This document shows, piece after piece, positions 26,269 to 35,767 of a stretch of 64,000 nt of DNA. The first letter of the stretch is position 1. Each line of letters starts with the position of its first letter. The position numbers and the translations under genes are program-made. This stretch comes from JAJVID01 sp035714085. GTDB taxonomy: Bacteria; Acidobacteriota; Blastocatellia; RBC074. The notes beneath the pieces are model-generated. The model was not told where the DNA came from. It saw nothing but the letters and a program-made list of their open reading frames with translations, and ran no database searches. The stretch is taken from positions 1 through 64,000 of the forward strand of contig DASTMP010000048.1 of NCBI GenBank assembly GCA_035714085.1. The letters are read 5' to 3'.

Positions 26269-28000
26269 TAACCCGCTGCTCACGCCAGGTCCCCTTCCGG
26301 CGCCTCCGGTTCCCGACCTGGCGCGCCTGGGAGTGGCGGGAGGCCTGATCCCTTTATCTCTCGTCGAAGCGATTCGCCTCGCGCTCGAAAACAACAACGA
26401 CATCGAGGTTTCGCGCGATAACGTCCGTATAGCCGAGACTACATTACGGTCGCTCAAAGGCGTGTACGATCCAATTTTCGACTTCAATAATGTCCGTTTA
26501 ACGCAACTTCTCATACAGACGCCGCAAGAGGCGTCAAATTTTCTTATCGATCACTGGCCGGTGTACACTGATGTTACCGTCCCATCCGTCAACGTGCCTG
26601 GCGGGACGACTTCGAATACATCATCCACAATCAGGGAAAGGAACATAACGTTTTCTCCGACCTTTTCCCAGCAACTCAGCAGAGGCGGGGGCCAGTATAA
26701 AGTCTTCTTCGACAATCAGCGCACCACGAGCAATTCGCCCATTACCACGTTGAGCCCTTTCTATTCGGTGGACGTCGGCGCCATCTTCACGCAACCGCTC
26801 TTGCGCAACCGTTCGATTGACATTTACCGGCACGACATCCGCATTCAGCGCAAGCGGCTGACGCAATCAGACTTCGATTTTCGGCTGAGCGTGATCGCGG
26901 TGATCTCCCAGGTGCAGCAGGCTTATTGGGAGTTGGTCTACGCCTTGCGTGACCAGCGGAATCAGATTTCGAGCCTGAATCTCGCGCGGGAACAACTCCA
27001 CATGATCGAAGAGCGGGTCTCGGTAGGCGCGTCCGCTCCGCTTGAGCGAGCGCAAGCCTTGACTCAAATCGCGACGAGCGAAACCAATCTCTTGACGGCG
27101 ACGCAGTATGTCACCACCACGGAGAATGCGCTCAAACAACTTATCCTGCGCGACCCGACCGACGCCGCCTGGTCGACGCAAATCGAACCACTCGACCAGC
27201 CGCCACTGGCGCCCACGCCGGTGAACCTGCAGGACGCGCTCGCGGAGGCATTCACCAATCGGCCGGAGTTGAACAGTCTGCGCCTGCAAAAAGACATCAA
27301 CAGCATCGATATTGAATACTATCGCAATCAAACGCTACCCAGGCTTGACTTGCAATCGACTCTCTCAACGGCCGGATTCGCCGGCTCTCCCTTACAGAGG
27401 CCGTTCATTGGCGGCGATCCGACAAACAATTCCACCGCTTTTCTGTTCAATCAAATCAACCAATTGCGTGGATCCCTGGGCCAGCCTCCACTTACAATCC
27501 CGCCGGCCTCCAATGCGATTCCCGGTAATCTCATCGGCGGATATTTTCGCGCGCTGAGCAATGTCCTTGACTTCCACGCAGTGACGTTCGGCCTGGCGAT
27601 CGAAGTTCCGATCCGTAACCGGACCGCCAAAGCCAATTTGGCCGGCGCTCGCATTCAGGGCGAACAGTTGTTGGCGCAGGTGCGGGCCTTGGAGCAGACA
27701 ATCGAAGTTGACGTGCGCAACGCGGCGCAGGCCGTAGACATTACCCGACGACAAATTCTGGCGGCGCGCGCCGCGAGAGAGAGCGCGGAGATTCAGTTGG
27801 CTGGTGAACAGAAGCGGTATCGAACCGGCCTCTCGATCACCTTTCTGGTCCTTCAATTTCAGAACCAACTGGTCAACGCGCGCACGGCAGAGATACGCGC
27901 CGAAGCGAATTACAATCAGGCGATCGCGAATTTGCAGCGCGCCACTGCGACAACGCTGCGCGCTAACAATGTAACCGTCACTCCCCCATCCACTCCGTAA
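26162..28000 (+). CDS. TolC-family outer-membrane efflux channel
   Basis: 612 residues from the ATG at 26162 (in-frame GTG at 26147 is possible). The signal peptide is MGRLLKVVALTVAMCAAAPAQ. Two OEP repeats of long helices follow: LSLVEAIRLALENNNDIEVSRD opens the first half and NLQDALAEAFTNRPEL the second. RYRTGLSITFLVLQFQNQ is the conserved end of the second coiled-coil. It forms the trimeric exit duct for the RND pump encoded upstream. The start lies inside the last 36 codons of the adaptor, suggesting tight coupling. Confidence 0.87.
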   Translation: MGRLLKVVALTVAMCAAAPAQTPVIKPQIPDRDLSNNPLLTPGPLPAPPVPDLARLGVAGGLIPLSLVEAIRLALENNNDIEVSRDNVRIAETTLRSLKGVYDPIFDFNNVRLTQLLIQTPQEASNFLIDHWPVYTDVTVPSVNVPGGTTSNTSSTIRERNITFSPTFSQQLSRGGGQYKVFFDNQRTTSNSPITTLSPFYSVDVGAIFTQPLLRNRSIDIYRHDIRIQRKRLTQSDFDFRLSVIAVISQVQQAYWELVYALRDQRNQISSLNLAREQLHMIEERVSVGASAPLERAQALTQIATSETNLLTATQYVTTTENALKQLILRDPTDAAWSTQIEPLDQPPLAPTPVNLQDALAEAFTNRPELNSLRLQKDINSIDIEYYRNQTLPRLDLQSTLSTAGFAGSPLQRPFIGGDPTNNSTAFLFNQINQLRGSLGQPPLTIPPASNAIPGNLIGGYFRALSNVLDFHAVTFGLAIEVPIRNRTAKANLAGARIQGEQLLAQVRALEQTIEVDVRNAAQAVDITRRQILAARAARESAEIQLAGEQKRYRTGLSITFLVLQFQNQLVNARTAEIRAEANYNQAIANLQRATATTLRANNVTVTPPSTP

Positions 28001-28160
28001 CCTGGAGCGCCAATACTAAGGATAGCCGCCGGGCGAACGGTGGCGGCGGCGCGTCACGGGCGCCACGTCGGCCTTGACGGTTCGGCGTCTATTTCGACAG
28101 GCTGTACGGACATATCCGCGAGGAAGCGCCGCTTGTTCGCAAGCGTCTCGCGCCATCAAA

Positions 28161-28196
28161 GAAAGCAGGGGCGAAAGCAGGGGCGAAAGCAGGGGC
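28161..28196 (+). repeat. Three tandem 12-bp repeats carrying the ribosome-binding site
   Basis: Three perfect copies of GAAAGCAGGGGC (28161-28172, 28173-28184, 28185-28196) lie directly before the ATG at 28202. Each copy holds an AGGGG Shine-Dalgarno-like core; the last is six bases from the start codon. Copy-number change by slippage would not shift the frame but would alter the number of upstream ribosome sites. Confidence 0.7.
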
Positions 28197-28201
28197 GACC
28201 G

Positions 28202-29344
28202 ATGACTGATACAAATAAAACGGCCCAGTATATGGCCAATTGGCAGGACGAACGCAACAGCGCCGCGCTCTACCGGGCAATAGCCGAGGTTGAGCGGAAC
28301 CCGCAACTCAAAAGCGTTTATCAACGATTGGGAGAGACGGAGCAGAGACACTCACACTTCTGGGAGGCGAAGCTGCGCGCCGCCGGACATCCCATTCCAT
28401 CTTTCAGGCTCAACTGGCGCACGCGCACGCTCATCTTCCTCGCCCGGCGCTTCGGTCCGGCGTTCGTGCTACCCAACATCGAGCCGCTCGAGCGGATTGA
28501 CAGCCACAAGTATGACCTCCAACCCGAAGCGAGGGCAGGAGGACTGCCGCAGCAGGAACAATCACACGCCAGGCTATTGAGGGCCATCACATCCAATCCC
28601 GTGGGCGCCCGAGGCTCGAATGTAGGACTGGAGGGCAGCCAGATCGCACAACTCGAGGGCCGCCACCGCGCCATCGGCGGCAACGCGCTGAGAGCGGCCG
28701 TACTAGGGGCGAACGACGGTCTGCTGTCGAACTTCAGCCTGGTGATGGGCGTCGCCGGGGCCGAATTGAGCGGAAGGTCGATGCTGATTACTGGCGTAGC
28801 CGGGTTGCTGGCCGGCGCCTGCTCAATGGCGCTGGGCGAATGGCTGTCAGTCCAGAGCGCCCGTGAGCTTTATGAGCGTCAGATGCGGGTGGAAAAACAA
28901 GAGGTCATCGAAATTCCCGAAGAAGAAGCCGAGGAACTCGCGCTGATTTACCAGGCCAAAGGCCTGCCTGAAGATGAGGCCAAAAGCCTGGCGCAGAGAA
29001 TCATCAAGGATGAGACGGCAGCCCTCGATACAATGGCCCGCGAAGAATTAGGCATCAATCCGGACGAGATGGGCGGCTCGCCCTGGGCCGCGGCCGGCGC
29101 CTCGTTCTGCCTGTTCGCAGTAGGGGCGATTATTCCGGTGGCGCCATTCTTCTTCCTTTCCGGGAACTTGGGAGTGGTGATGAGCGCGGCTTTATCGGCG
29201 TTTGCCCTGTTCGGAATCGGCGCGGGTATTACGCTGCTAACCGGGCGCGACGCGCTCTACTCCGGCTTGAGGCAAGTCATCTTCGGGCTACTCGCCGCCG
29301 GGATTACTTTCGGCCTCGGCCGGGCGATCGGCGCCTCCTTATAG
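28202..29344 (+). CDS. Rubrerythrin-like domain fused to VIT1/CCC1-family transporter
   Basis: 380 residues. Residues 1-130 are ferritin-like (DERNSAALYRAIAEVE and ETEQRHSHFWEAKL give the ExxH-type di-iron ligands). Residues ~165-380 are a VIT1/CCC1 Fe/Mn transporter: RAAVLGANDGLLSNFSLVMGV, a five-helix core, and the cytoplasmic metal-binding segment EEEAEELALIYQAKG. Such fusions are thought to bind iron with the first domain and move Fe2+ or Mn2+ with the second. The frame extends upstream to 28040 but the ATG at 28202 follows the AGGGG repeats and starts the conserved part. Confidence 0.85.
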   Translation: MTDTNKTAQYMANWQDERNSAALYRAIAEVERNPQLKSVYQRLGETEQRHSHFWEAKLRAAGHPIPSFRLNWRTRTLIFLARRFGPAFVLPNIEPLERIDSHKYDLQPEARAGGLPQQEQSHARLLRAITSNPVGARGSNVGLEGSQIAQLEGRHRAIGGNALRAAVLGANDGLLSNFSLVMGVAGAELSGRSMLITGVAGLLAGACSMALGEWLSVQSARELYERQMRVEKQEVIEIPEEEAEELALIYQAKGLPEDEAKSLAQRIIKDETAALDTMAREELGINPDEMGGSPWAAAGASFCLFAVGAIIPVAPFFFLSGNLGVVMSAALSAFALFGIGAGITLLTGRDALYSGLRQVIFGLLAAGITFGLGRAIGASL

Positions 29345-29430
29345 CTTTCCAGTTCAAGCGTAAGACGGAGTCGTTCAGGTTGCGTGGCGTCGCCATGAAA
29401 CAACGAAAACATGGCGATACGTAGGCGCCG

Positions 29431-29459
29431 AATAATGGTCTTTGAAAAATAAATGCAAC
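29431..29459 (+). repeat. Single-arm copy of the ATGGTCTTTGAAAAA repeat
   Basis: AATAATGGTCTTTGAAAAAT followed by AAATGCAAC. Related copies occur at 51339-51377, 51427-51463 (inverted) and 58508-58536. It lies in the region between convergent genes. Confidence 0.5.
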
Positions 29460-29526
29460 AATAAGTGTGGAGTGATTTGTTTGCAGCGTTTTCACAAACA
29501 AGTAGAGACGCAAGGTATCGCCTACC

Positions 29527-29645
29527 TACTGACGGCTGGCCACTGATGGCTGACGACTGAGGGCAAATCAAAGCCGGCTCCGCAAGAAAGACAGATTCTT
29601 TATTTATCATCAGTCGCCAGCGGTCAGTGATCAGTGGCCAGTAAA
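29527..29645. repeat. Imperfect palindrome between convergent genes
   Basis: CTACTGACGGCTGGCCACTG... (29527 on) pairs imperfectly with ...GATCAGTGGCCAGTAAAG (to 29645), with A/T-rich inner ends. Same family as 20083-20195. With the 29431 repeat it accounts for most of the 408-base gap 29345-29752, which holds no gene. Confidence 0.55.
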
Positions 29646-29752
29646 GGCTCGGCGCCTCGGGATAAAACAAATCGCCAGATGTCGTCAGCAGAGCGTGGTT
29701 GCATTATTTTTTCAAACTCCATAATTCGGCGCCTGTGTGGCTGTCATCCAGT

Positions 29753-30787
29753 TTAAACGTACGGCGGGGGAGGCGGATTGCGCTCTATGAACTGGCGCTG
29801 ATGCCAGTACGGATAGGGCAAAATCTGATCGCTCGATTCGTCGAGCCGGGCGACCTGTCCGGGCGTAAGAGACCACTCCGCCGCGGTGAGGTTTTGCCTG
29901 AGTTGCTCTTCATTGCGCGCGCCGATGATCACGCTCGAAACGGTCGGCTTGCGGAGGAGCCAATTCAGCGCTATATCGGGGACGGTCCTGCCGGTTTCCC
30001 GCGCGATTGCATCAATGGCGTCGAGGATTCGATACAGCCGTTCTTCGTCGACCGGAGGCCCCATATCAGCGGTCGTCTTCAGCCGGCTTTCCTTCGGGAG
30101 AGGTTGCCCGCGCCGAATCTTTCCCGTGAGACGCCCCCATCCGAGCGGACTCCAGATCATCGCGCCGATTCGCTGATCGAGCGCAAGCGGCATGAGTTCC
30201 GTCTCGTAGTCACGTCCGACTAACGAGTAGTACACCTGATGCGCGACATACTTCGCCCAGCCGTTGCGCTCCGATGCCGAGAGCGACTTCATCAGATGCC
30301 ACCCGGAGAAGTTGGAGCAGGCGATATAACGGACCTTACCGCTGCGCGTCAGCGTGTCCAGCGTATAGAGCGTCTCTTCGACCGGCGTGAGCGCGTCGAA
30401 ACCGTGCATGTGGAAGATGTCGATGTGATCAATGCCGAGCCTCCGCAAGCTTGCGTCACAGGCTTCGAGCAGGTGATAGCGAGACGATCCGACATCATTC
30501 GGGCCTTTGCCTCGACGAAAGGTCGCCTTGGTCGAAATCAGGAGGCGGTGGCGCTTGCCCTCGATGGCCTTGCCGAGAATTTCCTCGGCAAGGCCATCGG
30601 AGTAGATGTCCGCCGTGTCGAAGATATTGATGCCCGCGTCCAGGCAGAGGCCGATGATGCGCTTGGCCTCCTCGACTCCGGTGGAGCCCCATGCCTTGAA
30701 AAATTCATTGCCTCCTCCGAAAGTCCCCGTTCCGAAACACAGCGCGGAGACTTTGAGTCCGGAGTCTCCAAGCAGTCTATATTCCAT
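29753..30787 (-). CDS. Aldo/keto reductase
   Basis: 344 residues. An NADPH-dependent TIM-barrel oxidoreductase. The catalytic tetrad is visible: Asp and Tyr in INIFDTADIYSDG (about 53-65), Lys in LISTKATF, and His in FHMHGFD. SNFSGW, VGRDYETELMPLA and SVIIGARNEEQL are standard family landmarks (AKR11/YajO-like). The start is the ATG at 30787, with AGGAG seven bases upstream, rather than the TTG three bases before. The substrate is not evident. It ends convergently with the rubrerythrin-VIT gene. Confidence 0.87.
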   Translation of the reverse strand: MEYRLLGDSGLKVSALCFGTGTFGGGNEFFKAWGSTGVEEAKRIIGLCLDAGINIFDTADIYSDGLAEEILGKAIEGKRHRLLISTKATFRRGKGPNDVGSSRYHLLEACDASLRRLGIDHIDIFHMHGFDALTPVEETLYTLDTLTRSGKVRYIACSNFSGWHLMKSLSASERNGWAKYVAHQVYYSLVGRDYETELMPLALDQRIGAMIWSPLGWGRLTGKIRRGQPLPKESRLKTTADMGPPVDEERLYRILDAIDAIARETGRTVPDIALNWLLRKPTVSSVIIGARNEEQLRQNLTAAEWSLTPGQVARLDESSDQILPYPYWHQRQFIERNPPPPPYV

Positions 30788-31026
30788 CAAGTATCTCCTT
30801 TCGCACTCTGAGCATTCTTGTTCTCAATTGGCGGCCCCCTATTGGCCCTGATTTTCGGAAGCATATCGCGTGCCGGAATAGTATGTCACTCGAACGCACG
30901 GAGCTTTTCGGGCGCTTGGTTCATTCCCGTACTGTAAGCTTATCGAAGCGGTGGTAGCGTGTCGATGCCGGTTCGCGGTTTTACTTTTTGCAGACATCAT
31001 TAACAGGGTAGAGAGGGAGGCCGATT

Positions 31027-31680
31027 ATGGGATTTGTGGGCAAGCTGGAAGAGATTCGGGCGCGGGCGCGCCAGCATATTGAAGATGGGGCGGTTACCAA
31101 AGATTATTCTCTGGATCGCGATCAGGTCATCGGCGTCTTGAACGAGGTGCTCGCGACCGAGATCATCTGTGTGCTGCGCTATCAGTTTCACTATTTCATG
31201 GCTACCGGCATCCATTCCAGAGCGATCGCCGAAGAGTTTCGGGAGCACGCGGAAGAAGAGCAAGAGCACGCCGGGAGAATCGCCGAACGCATCAAGCAAC
31301 TCGGCGGTAAACCCGAGATGAATCCGATCTCAGTCGCAAAAGCGAGCCACACCGAATACAAAGAAGGCGTCTCGCTCGCCGATATGATCCGTGAAGACCT
31401 GATTGCGGAACGCATCGTGATTGAAACCTATCGGGAATTAGCGCGCTACTTCAGCCAGAAAGACCCGGTCTCGCGCCTGATAATGGAGGAGATTCTCGCC
31501 AAGGAGGAAGAGCACGCCGATGAGCTGTGCGATCTGCTCTTCGCCGTCGAGCCCGAAAGCGGCGAAGTGTCGAGTCGTCTATATTTCAAAGATGAGATTC
31601 CTGGAGAATCGGACGCCGGCCAACACGTCAAGACGGCCGCGACCGTGAAACACAGCGCTAAAAAGGCGGCGCGCAGGTGA
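31027..31680 (+). CDS. Bacterioferritin-like ferritin-family protein
   Basis: 217 residues. Four-helix ferritin-like core with di-iron ligands in NEVLATEIICVLRYQFHYF, AEEEQEHAGRIAERI (ExxH) and LIAERIVIETYRE plus EEEHADEL (second ExxH). This is the bacterioferritin/DPS-like group that oxidises and stores iron. About 45 C-terminal residues (KHSAKKAARR end) are basic and could touch DNA. GGGAGG lies ahead of the ATG. Its neighbours (SDR, rubrerythrin-VIT, stress genes) suggest an oxidative-stress or iron-storage role. Confidence 0.82.
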   Translation: MGFVGKLEEIRARARQHIEDGAVTKDYSLDRDQVIGVLNEVLATEIICVLRYQFHYFMATGIHSRAIAEEFREHAEEEQEHAGRIAERIKQLGGKPEMNPISVAKASHTEYKEGVSLADMIREDLIAERIVIETYRELARYFSQKDPVSRLIMEEILAKEEEHADELCDLLFAVEPESGEVSSRLYFKDEIPGESDAGQHVKTAATVKHSAKKAARR

Positions 31681-31748
31681 GGCGTCCTCATCCGCTACAA
31701 CGGGGAGTAGACGATTATCTTTGGAAAGAAGGCAAAGGGAGAAATGAC

Positions 31749-32501
31749 ATGGCGCAGAAACTCGCGGGAAAAGTCGCAGTCATCACCGGGGGCGCTAGCG
31801 GCATCGGACTTGCCACGGCGCAGCTATTCGTCGATGAAGGCGCGTATGTTTTTATCACCGGCCGCCGCCAGAGCGAACTCGATGCGGCAGTGAAGCGGAT
31901 CGGCAATGACGTCGCCGGTGTTCAGGGCGACGTCTCGAATCTGGCGGACCTTGATCGGTTGTACGACACAGTGAAGCGACAGAAGGGCCGCATTGATATT
32001 CTCTTCGCCAACGCCGGGATCTACGAAATTGTTCCTTTAGGAGCGATTACCGAGGAACACTTCGATAAGACGTTCAACATCAATGTCAAAGGGCTTCTCT
32101 TCACGGTGCAAAAGGCGCTACCGCTATTGCAGGACGGCGGTTCGATCATCCTGAACGCTTCGATTGCCGCTTCCAAAGCGCTGGAATCGCAAAGCGTCTA
32201 CTGCGCGACCAAGGCGGCGGTGCGATCATTCGCGCGCTGTTGGACGGTTGATCTTAAGGACCGCAAGATCCGCGTCAACGCCGTCAGTCCTGGCCCGATC
32301 GAGACGCCGGGCCTGAAAAATTATTTGGCGTCCACAAGAGCATCTGAGGACCTCAAAACACGCTTGGTTTCCAGCGTGCCGATGGGCAGGACGGGTAGCC
32401 CGGACGAGATCGCGAAAGCCGTCTTATTCCTCGCGTCGGACGATAGCAGCTATGTCACAGGTATCGAACTGTTCGTCGATGGAGGCATGGCGCAGGTCTG
32501 A
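31749..32501 (+). CDS. Short-chain dehydrogenase/reductase
   Basis: 250 residues, a classical SDR. TGGASGIGLA (about 14-23) is the NAD(P) glycine motif, NAGIYE the strand-4 motif, NASIAAS the Ser region and SVYCATKAA the YxxxK active site; VSPGPIETPG and the C-terminal DGGMAQV are typical of the FabG-like branch. The ATG at 31749 has GGGAG seven bases upstream; the longer frame to 31677 is discarded. It sits 68 bases after the ferritin gene, probably in one transcript. Substrate unknown. Confidence 0.87.
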   Translation: MAQKLAGKVAVITGGASGIGLATAQLFVDEGAYVFITGRRQSELDAAVKRIGNDVAGVQGDVSNLADLDRLYDTVKRQKGRIDILFANAGIYEIVPLGAITEEHFDKTFNINVKGLLFTVQKALPLLQDGGSIILNASIAASKALESQSVYCATKAAVRSFARCWTVDLKDRKIRVNAVSPGPIETPGLKNYLASTRASEDLKTRLVSSVPMGRTGSPDEIAKAVLFLASDDSSYVTGIELFVDGGMAQV

Positions 32502-32623
32502 ACCTGCATCACATTCAACGTTATCGAGCATTATCGCCAGGCGATCCCTCATCCAAACACCTACGATTCCCTTAAGCAGACCTCGCGCGGCCTCAAAAAG
32601 CCGTTCAGGGAAAAGGAAGGAGC

Positions 32624-33967
32624 ATGATGAATTCCGGGTTCTTTGCAAACCAGATGTCGAATCTTAGAAGACGAGTTGGAACATTGGGTCTCTTTCTCGC
32701 GTGTGCGCTCATGCCCCGCGCGATAGTCAGGGCGCAAGTCATTAATTTACCTGTCGGAATCCCGGTGGGGACGAGCGGCGCGGGCAATGCGCGCACCGAC
32801 GCGGACAATTTCTTCATTCGCAACAACGTGGCGGGGATGACGGACATCCCGTTTCGTAACCAGAACGGGCAGCAAGGCCTTTCAGCCGAAGGCCAATGGC
32901 GCTTTAACGGATCGCTTCAATTGTCGACCTTCCTAGATCGCCGCGAGAGATTCCTGCCAGGGCCGACGCAGGGAATCACTACGGAAACGCGTTTTGGCCC
33001 GCCCCTCAATCCGGCGGGTGAGTTTACCTATACGCGCGGCGATCGGAAATTTGCGTTCGGCCTCGGCGCATACACCATCTTCGGTTTCCAGAGCAAGCTC
33101 AAAGACCCGCCGGCGTTAGGACCGCTTGCGACTTTCTTCGATACGCGTGTGGCGTCGAATGATTTCGCGGTCGGCGTCGCAATGAAGCTTCACCCGAAGC
33201 TGTCGGTCGGCGCCTCGTTCATCCTCGGACGGGGATTTGTAGATCTGGCGCGTCCTAATCCAACCCTAGCCCTACTCAGGATTCCAGGACAGGATCGGCT
33301 GGATGTCGCGAGGATCGGCGCGCCGGGCGCAAGCGTTGGGTTGTTCTATCGGCCGATGGCGAGACTTAGCTTCGGGATCAACTATAAGACCAAACGGAAC
33401 TATAACCTTGATGGGAGCCTGGAAACCTTTGATCTGGTTCCAGGCCCGTCGGGCGCCGCGCAAGTCATTCCGGTAAAAACCTCAGTCACCTTGAAACTGA
33501 AGCCGCCGGCCATCGCTGAAGGTGGTTTCGAAGTCAAAGGCACAGACAAGCTGCGCCTCTTTGCCGATTTCCGCTTCTACGATTACACGGCGACCTTTCA
33601 GCAGCTCGTTGTCAGAGCCGAAGAGAGTGGTCAGCCGATCGTCACGCTGAAACTAGATGCGTTCGACGTGCGCTCATTCCGCACCGGGGGCCTATACGCG
33701 CTGAACCCCGCGACCATACTTCAATTTGGTTGGGCTTATACCAGCAAGGGCTTACCGGACGCCGCGTTTTCCCCCGGGACGATAAACACAGGCGGGTTCG
33801 ATTTTACCGCCGGCGTGATCAGGCGGATCATGGGCGATCGCTGGTTGAACATCGGCGTGGCCGGAGTCCTTGCTCAGGAACGCAAGATCGGCCCGCCGGC
33901 GAATCCTCTCTTCCCGGGCAAATATGGCGGCTGGGGCGGGATGCTGGGAGTTGGAATACGATGGTAG
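32624..33967 (+). CDS. FadL/OMPP1-like outer-membrane transport protein
   Basis: 447 residues. A signal peptide (RRRVGTLGLFLACALMPRAIVRAQ) ends near residue 38. The mature protein begins with an N-terminal hatch-like segment (GTSGAGNARTDADNFFIRNNVAGMTDIP, broadly the 'GAGNA...NPAGM' of FadL). Alternating amphipathic strands and a terminal aromatic residue (GVGIRW) indicate a beta-barrel. FadL-type proteins let hydrophobic compounds cross the outer membrane. AAGGAAGGAG precedes the tandem ATGs. The family call is good; the substrate is unknown. Confidence 0.72.
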   Translation: MMNSGFFANQMSNLRRRVGTLGLFLACALMPRAIVRAQVINLPVGIPVGTSGAGNARTDADNFFIRNNVAGMTDIPFRNQNGQQGLSAEGQWRFNGSLQLSTFLDRRERFLPGPTQGITTETRFGPPLNPAGEFTYTRGDRKFAFGLGAYTIFGFQSKLKDPPALGPLATFFDTRVASNDFAVGVAMKLHPKLSVGASFILGRGFVDLARPNPTLALLRIPGQDRLDVARIGAPGASVGLFYRPMARLSFGINYKTKRNYNLDGSLETFDLVPGPSGAAQVIPVKTSVTLKLKPPAIAEGGFEVKGTDKLRLFADFRFYDYTATFQQLVVRAEESGQPIVTLKLDAFDVRSFRTGGLYALNPATILQFGWAYTSKGLPDAAFSPGTINTGGFDFTAGVIRRIMGDRWLNIGVAGVLAQERKIGPPANPLFPGKYGGWGGMLGVGIRW

Positions 33968-34143
33968 TACTTTATTTTGAAGCGTGCGCAAATTAAAACT
34001 GAATGCTATCAGCCACTTGAATATTCGCGAGCTTCACTTTATTCGCCGGCATTGCAAGAGTGGATTGCGCCGTCGCACTGCCTTCGCGCAATTCCAACTT
34101 CCTGTGGTCGGCTATAAGCCGACAGCATACTTTGGCGGAATTT

Positions 34144-35733
34144 ATGAAGACGGTCGAGATAGTCTTCCTGCTTCTGCTGCTCTTCGTTGCGGCATTTGGG
34201 GCTTTGGCGTGCAGGCTGAAGACTCCGTATCCGATCGTCCTCGTGATCGCGGGATTATTGCTCGGTTTCGTCCCCGGGATCCCGAGGATCACACTGAACC
34301 CGGACGTAGTTTTTTTCGTGGTTTTGCCTCCGCTTCTCTACTCCGCCGCGTGGCGAATTCCATGGCGTGAATTTTCCTACAACCTAGTCAGTATCTTTTC
34401 TCTGGCGTTCGGTCTGGTTACCTTCACGGTGCTCAGCGTAGCCGAAGTTTCGCAGTGGTTCCTACCGGGCTTTGACTGGCGCATGGGCTTTGCCCTCGGC
34501 GCGGTAGTGGCGCCAACGGACGCCATCGCGGCCACTACGATTGCCAGGCGCATCGGGCTCCCACAACGGATCGTCGATGTCCTCGAGGGCGAGAGCCTGG
34601 TTAATGACGCCAGCGCCCTACTCGCGTTTGAATTCGGCGTTGCGATGCTCGTCCGAAGCCAGACGCCGACCGTCGTCTCCGGATTCCTTCGCCTCGCCTA
34701 TCTGGCGGCGGGCGGCATCGCGGTCGGGTTGTTGATCGGAGTGATCGTCAACTGGATCGAACACCTTATCGACGACGCCCCGATAGAGATGGCCCTTAGC
34801 CTACTGACTCCTTACACGGCCTACCTTGCCGCCGATTCGATCCGCGCTTCCGGGGTGCTGGCGGTCGTGGCTTGTGGGCTTTACCTCAGCCACAGAAGCT
34901 CTGGCTTTTTTTCGCCGGGCGTACGTTTGCATGTAGCGGCTGTTTGGGATTCTCTGACTTTCATCCTTAACGGACTGGTGTTCATATTCATCGGACTGCA
35001 ACTCCCCTACGTCTTGGCGGAGGCCCAAGATCATAGTCTGCGCGAACTGCTACTGTATAGCGCCCTCTTCAGCGCGCTTCTCATCCTGCTGCGCCTGATC
35101 TGGATGCTTCCCGGCGCGCGCCTGTCTTACTTCATACGCAGGCGCGCGCTTCATCAGAGGGAGTCGTCGCCGACGATGCGACAAATCTTTATCGTCGGTT
35201 GGACTGGGATGCGGGGCGTCATCTCGCTCGCAGCCGCGATCGCGCTGCCACATACGCTGGCGAACGGGGCGCCGTTCGCGCAGCGCCAGCTGATCATCTT
35301 TCTCACATTCAGCGTCATACTGGTGACGCTCGTCCTTCAAGGACTCACCCTGACGCCGCTGGCCCGAGCGCTCGGTATGACCAGCGTCACGAGCCGAACT
35401 GTTGAAGAGGAGGAGGCGCGGCGCATGATTCTGGAAACGGCGCTCCGCCACCTGGATAAAGTCCGCGAGAATGAGAGGACCGACTTTGCCAAGGTATTCG
35501 ACGACTTGGAACTACATTACCGTGGCCGCCTGGCGACCTTAAGGGAAGAAGAAGCCGACATTCATTCCGCACGCTACGGGCGCTTTGTCGAGCTGTCGCG
35601 CGAACTCCTCCAAGTCGAACGACGAACCGCCATCCGCCTTCGCAATGAGAGACGTATCAACGATGAGCTGCTCCGCCAGCTTGAACGCGAACTGGATCTG
35701 GCCGAGGTCCGATTACTAACAGGCAACGCATAA
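34144..35733 (+). CDS. CPA1-family Na+/H+ antiporter (NhaP type)
   Basis: 529 residues. About twelve helices: LKTPYPIVLVIAGLLLG opens the inverted-repeat fold, GAVVAPTDAIAATTIAR holds the CPA1 TD pair, ESLVNDASALLAFEFG the ND motif for cation binding, and GWTGMRGVISLAAAIALP the conserved arginine helix. A charged cytoplasmic tail of about 120 residues follows (EEEEARRMILETALRHLDK...). It exchanges Na+ (or K+) for protons across the inner membrane. The ATG at 34144 is chosen; the frame extends to 34060 but those residues are not membrane-like. No strong ribosome-binding site. Confidence 0.87.
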   Translation: MKTVEIVFLLLLLFVAAFGALACRLKTPYPIVLVIAGLLLGFVPGIPRITLNPDVVFFVVLPPLLYSAAWRIPWREFSYNLVSIFSLAFGLVTFTVLSVAEVSQWFLPGFDWRMGFALGAVVAPTDAIAATTIARRIGLPQRIVDVLEGESLVNDASALLAFEFGVAMLVRSQTPTVVSGFLRLAYLAAGGIAVGLLIGVIVNWIEHLIDDAPIEMALSLLTPYTAYLAADSIRASGVLAVVACGLYLSHRSSGFFSPGVRLHVAAVWDSLTFILNGLVFIFIGLQLPYVLAEAQDHSLRELLLYSALFSALLILLRLIWMLPGARLSYFIRRRALHQRESSPTMRQIFIVGWTGMRGVISLAAAIALPHTLANGAPFAQRQLIIFLTFSVILVTLVLQGLTLTPLARALGMTSVTSRTVEEEEARRMILETALRHLDKVRENERTDFAKVFDDLELHYRGRLATLREEEADIHSARYGRFVELSRELLQVERRTAIRLRNERRINDELLRQLERELDLAEVRLLTGNA

Positions 35734-35767
35734 GTCGGAGCCGCTCGCGGCTCTGACTCGGCAAACT

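Noticed and set aside
28161..28196. CRISPR array from tandem 12-bp units
   Set aside because: Units are contiguous with no spacers and no cas genes exist in the window.
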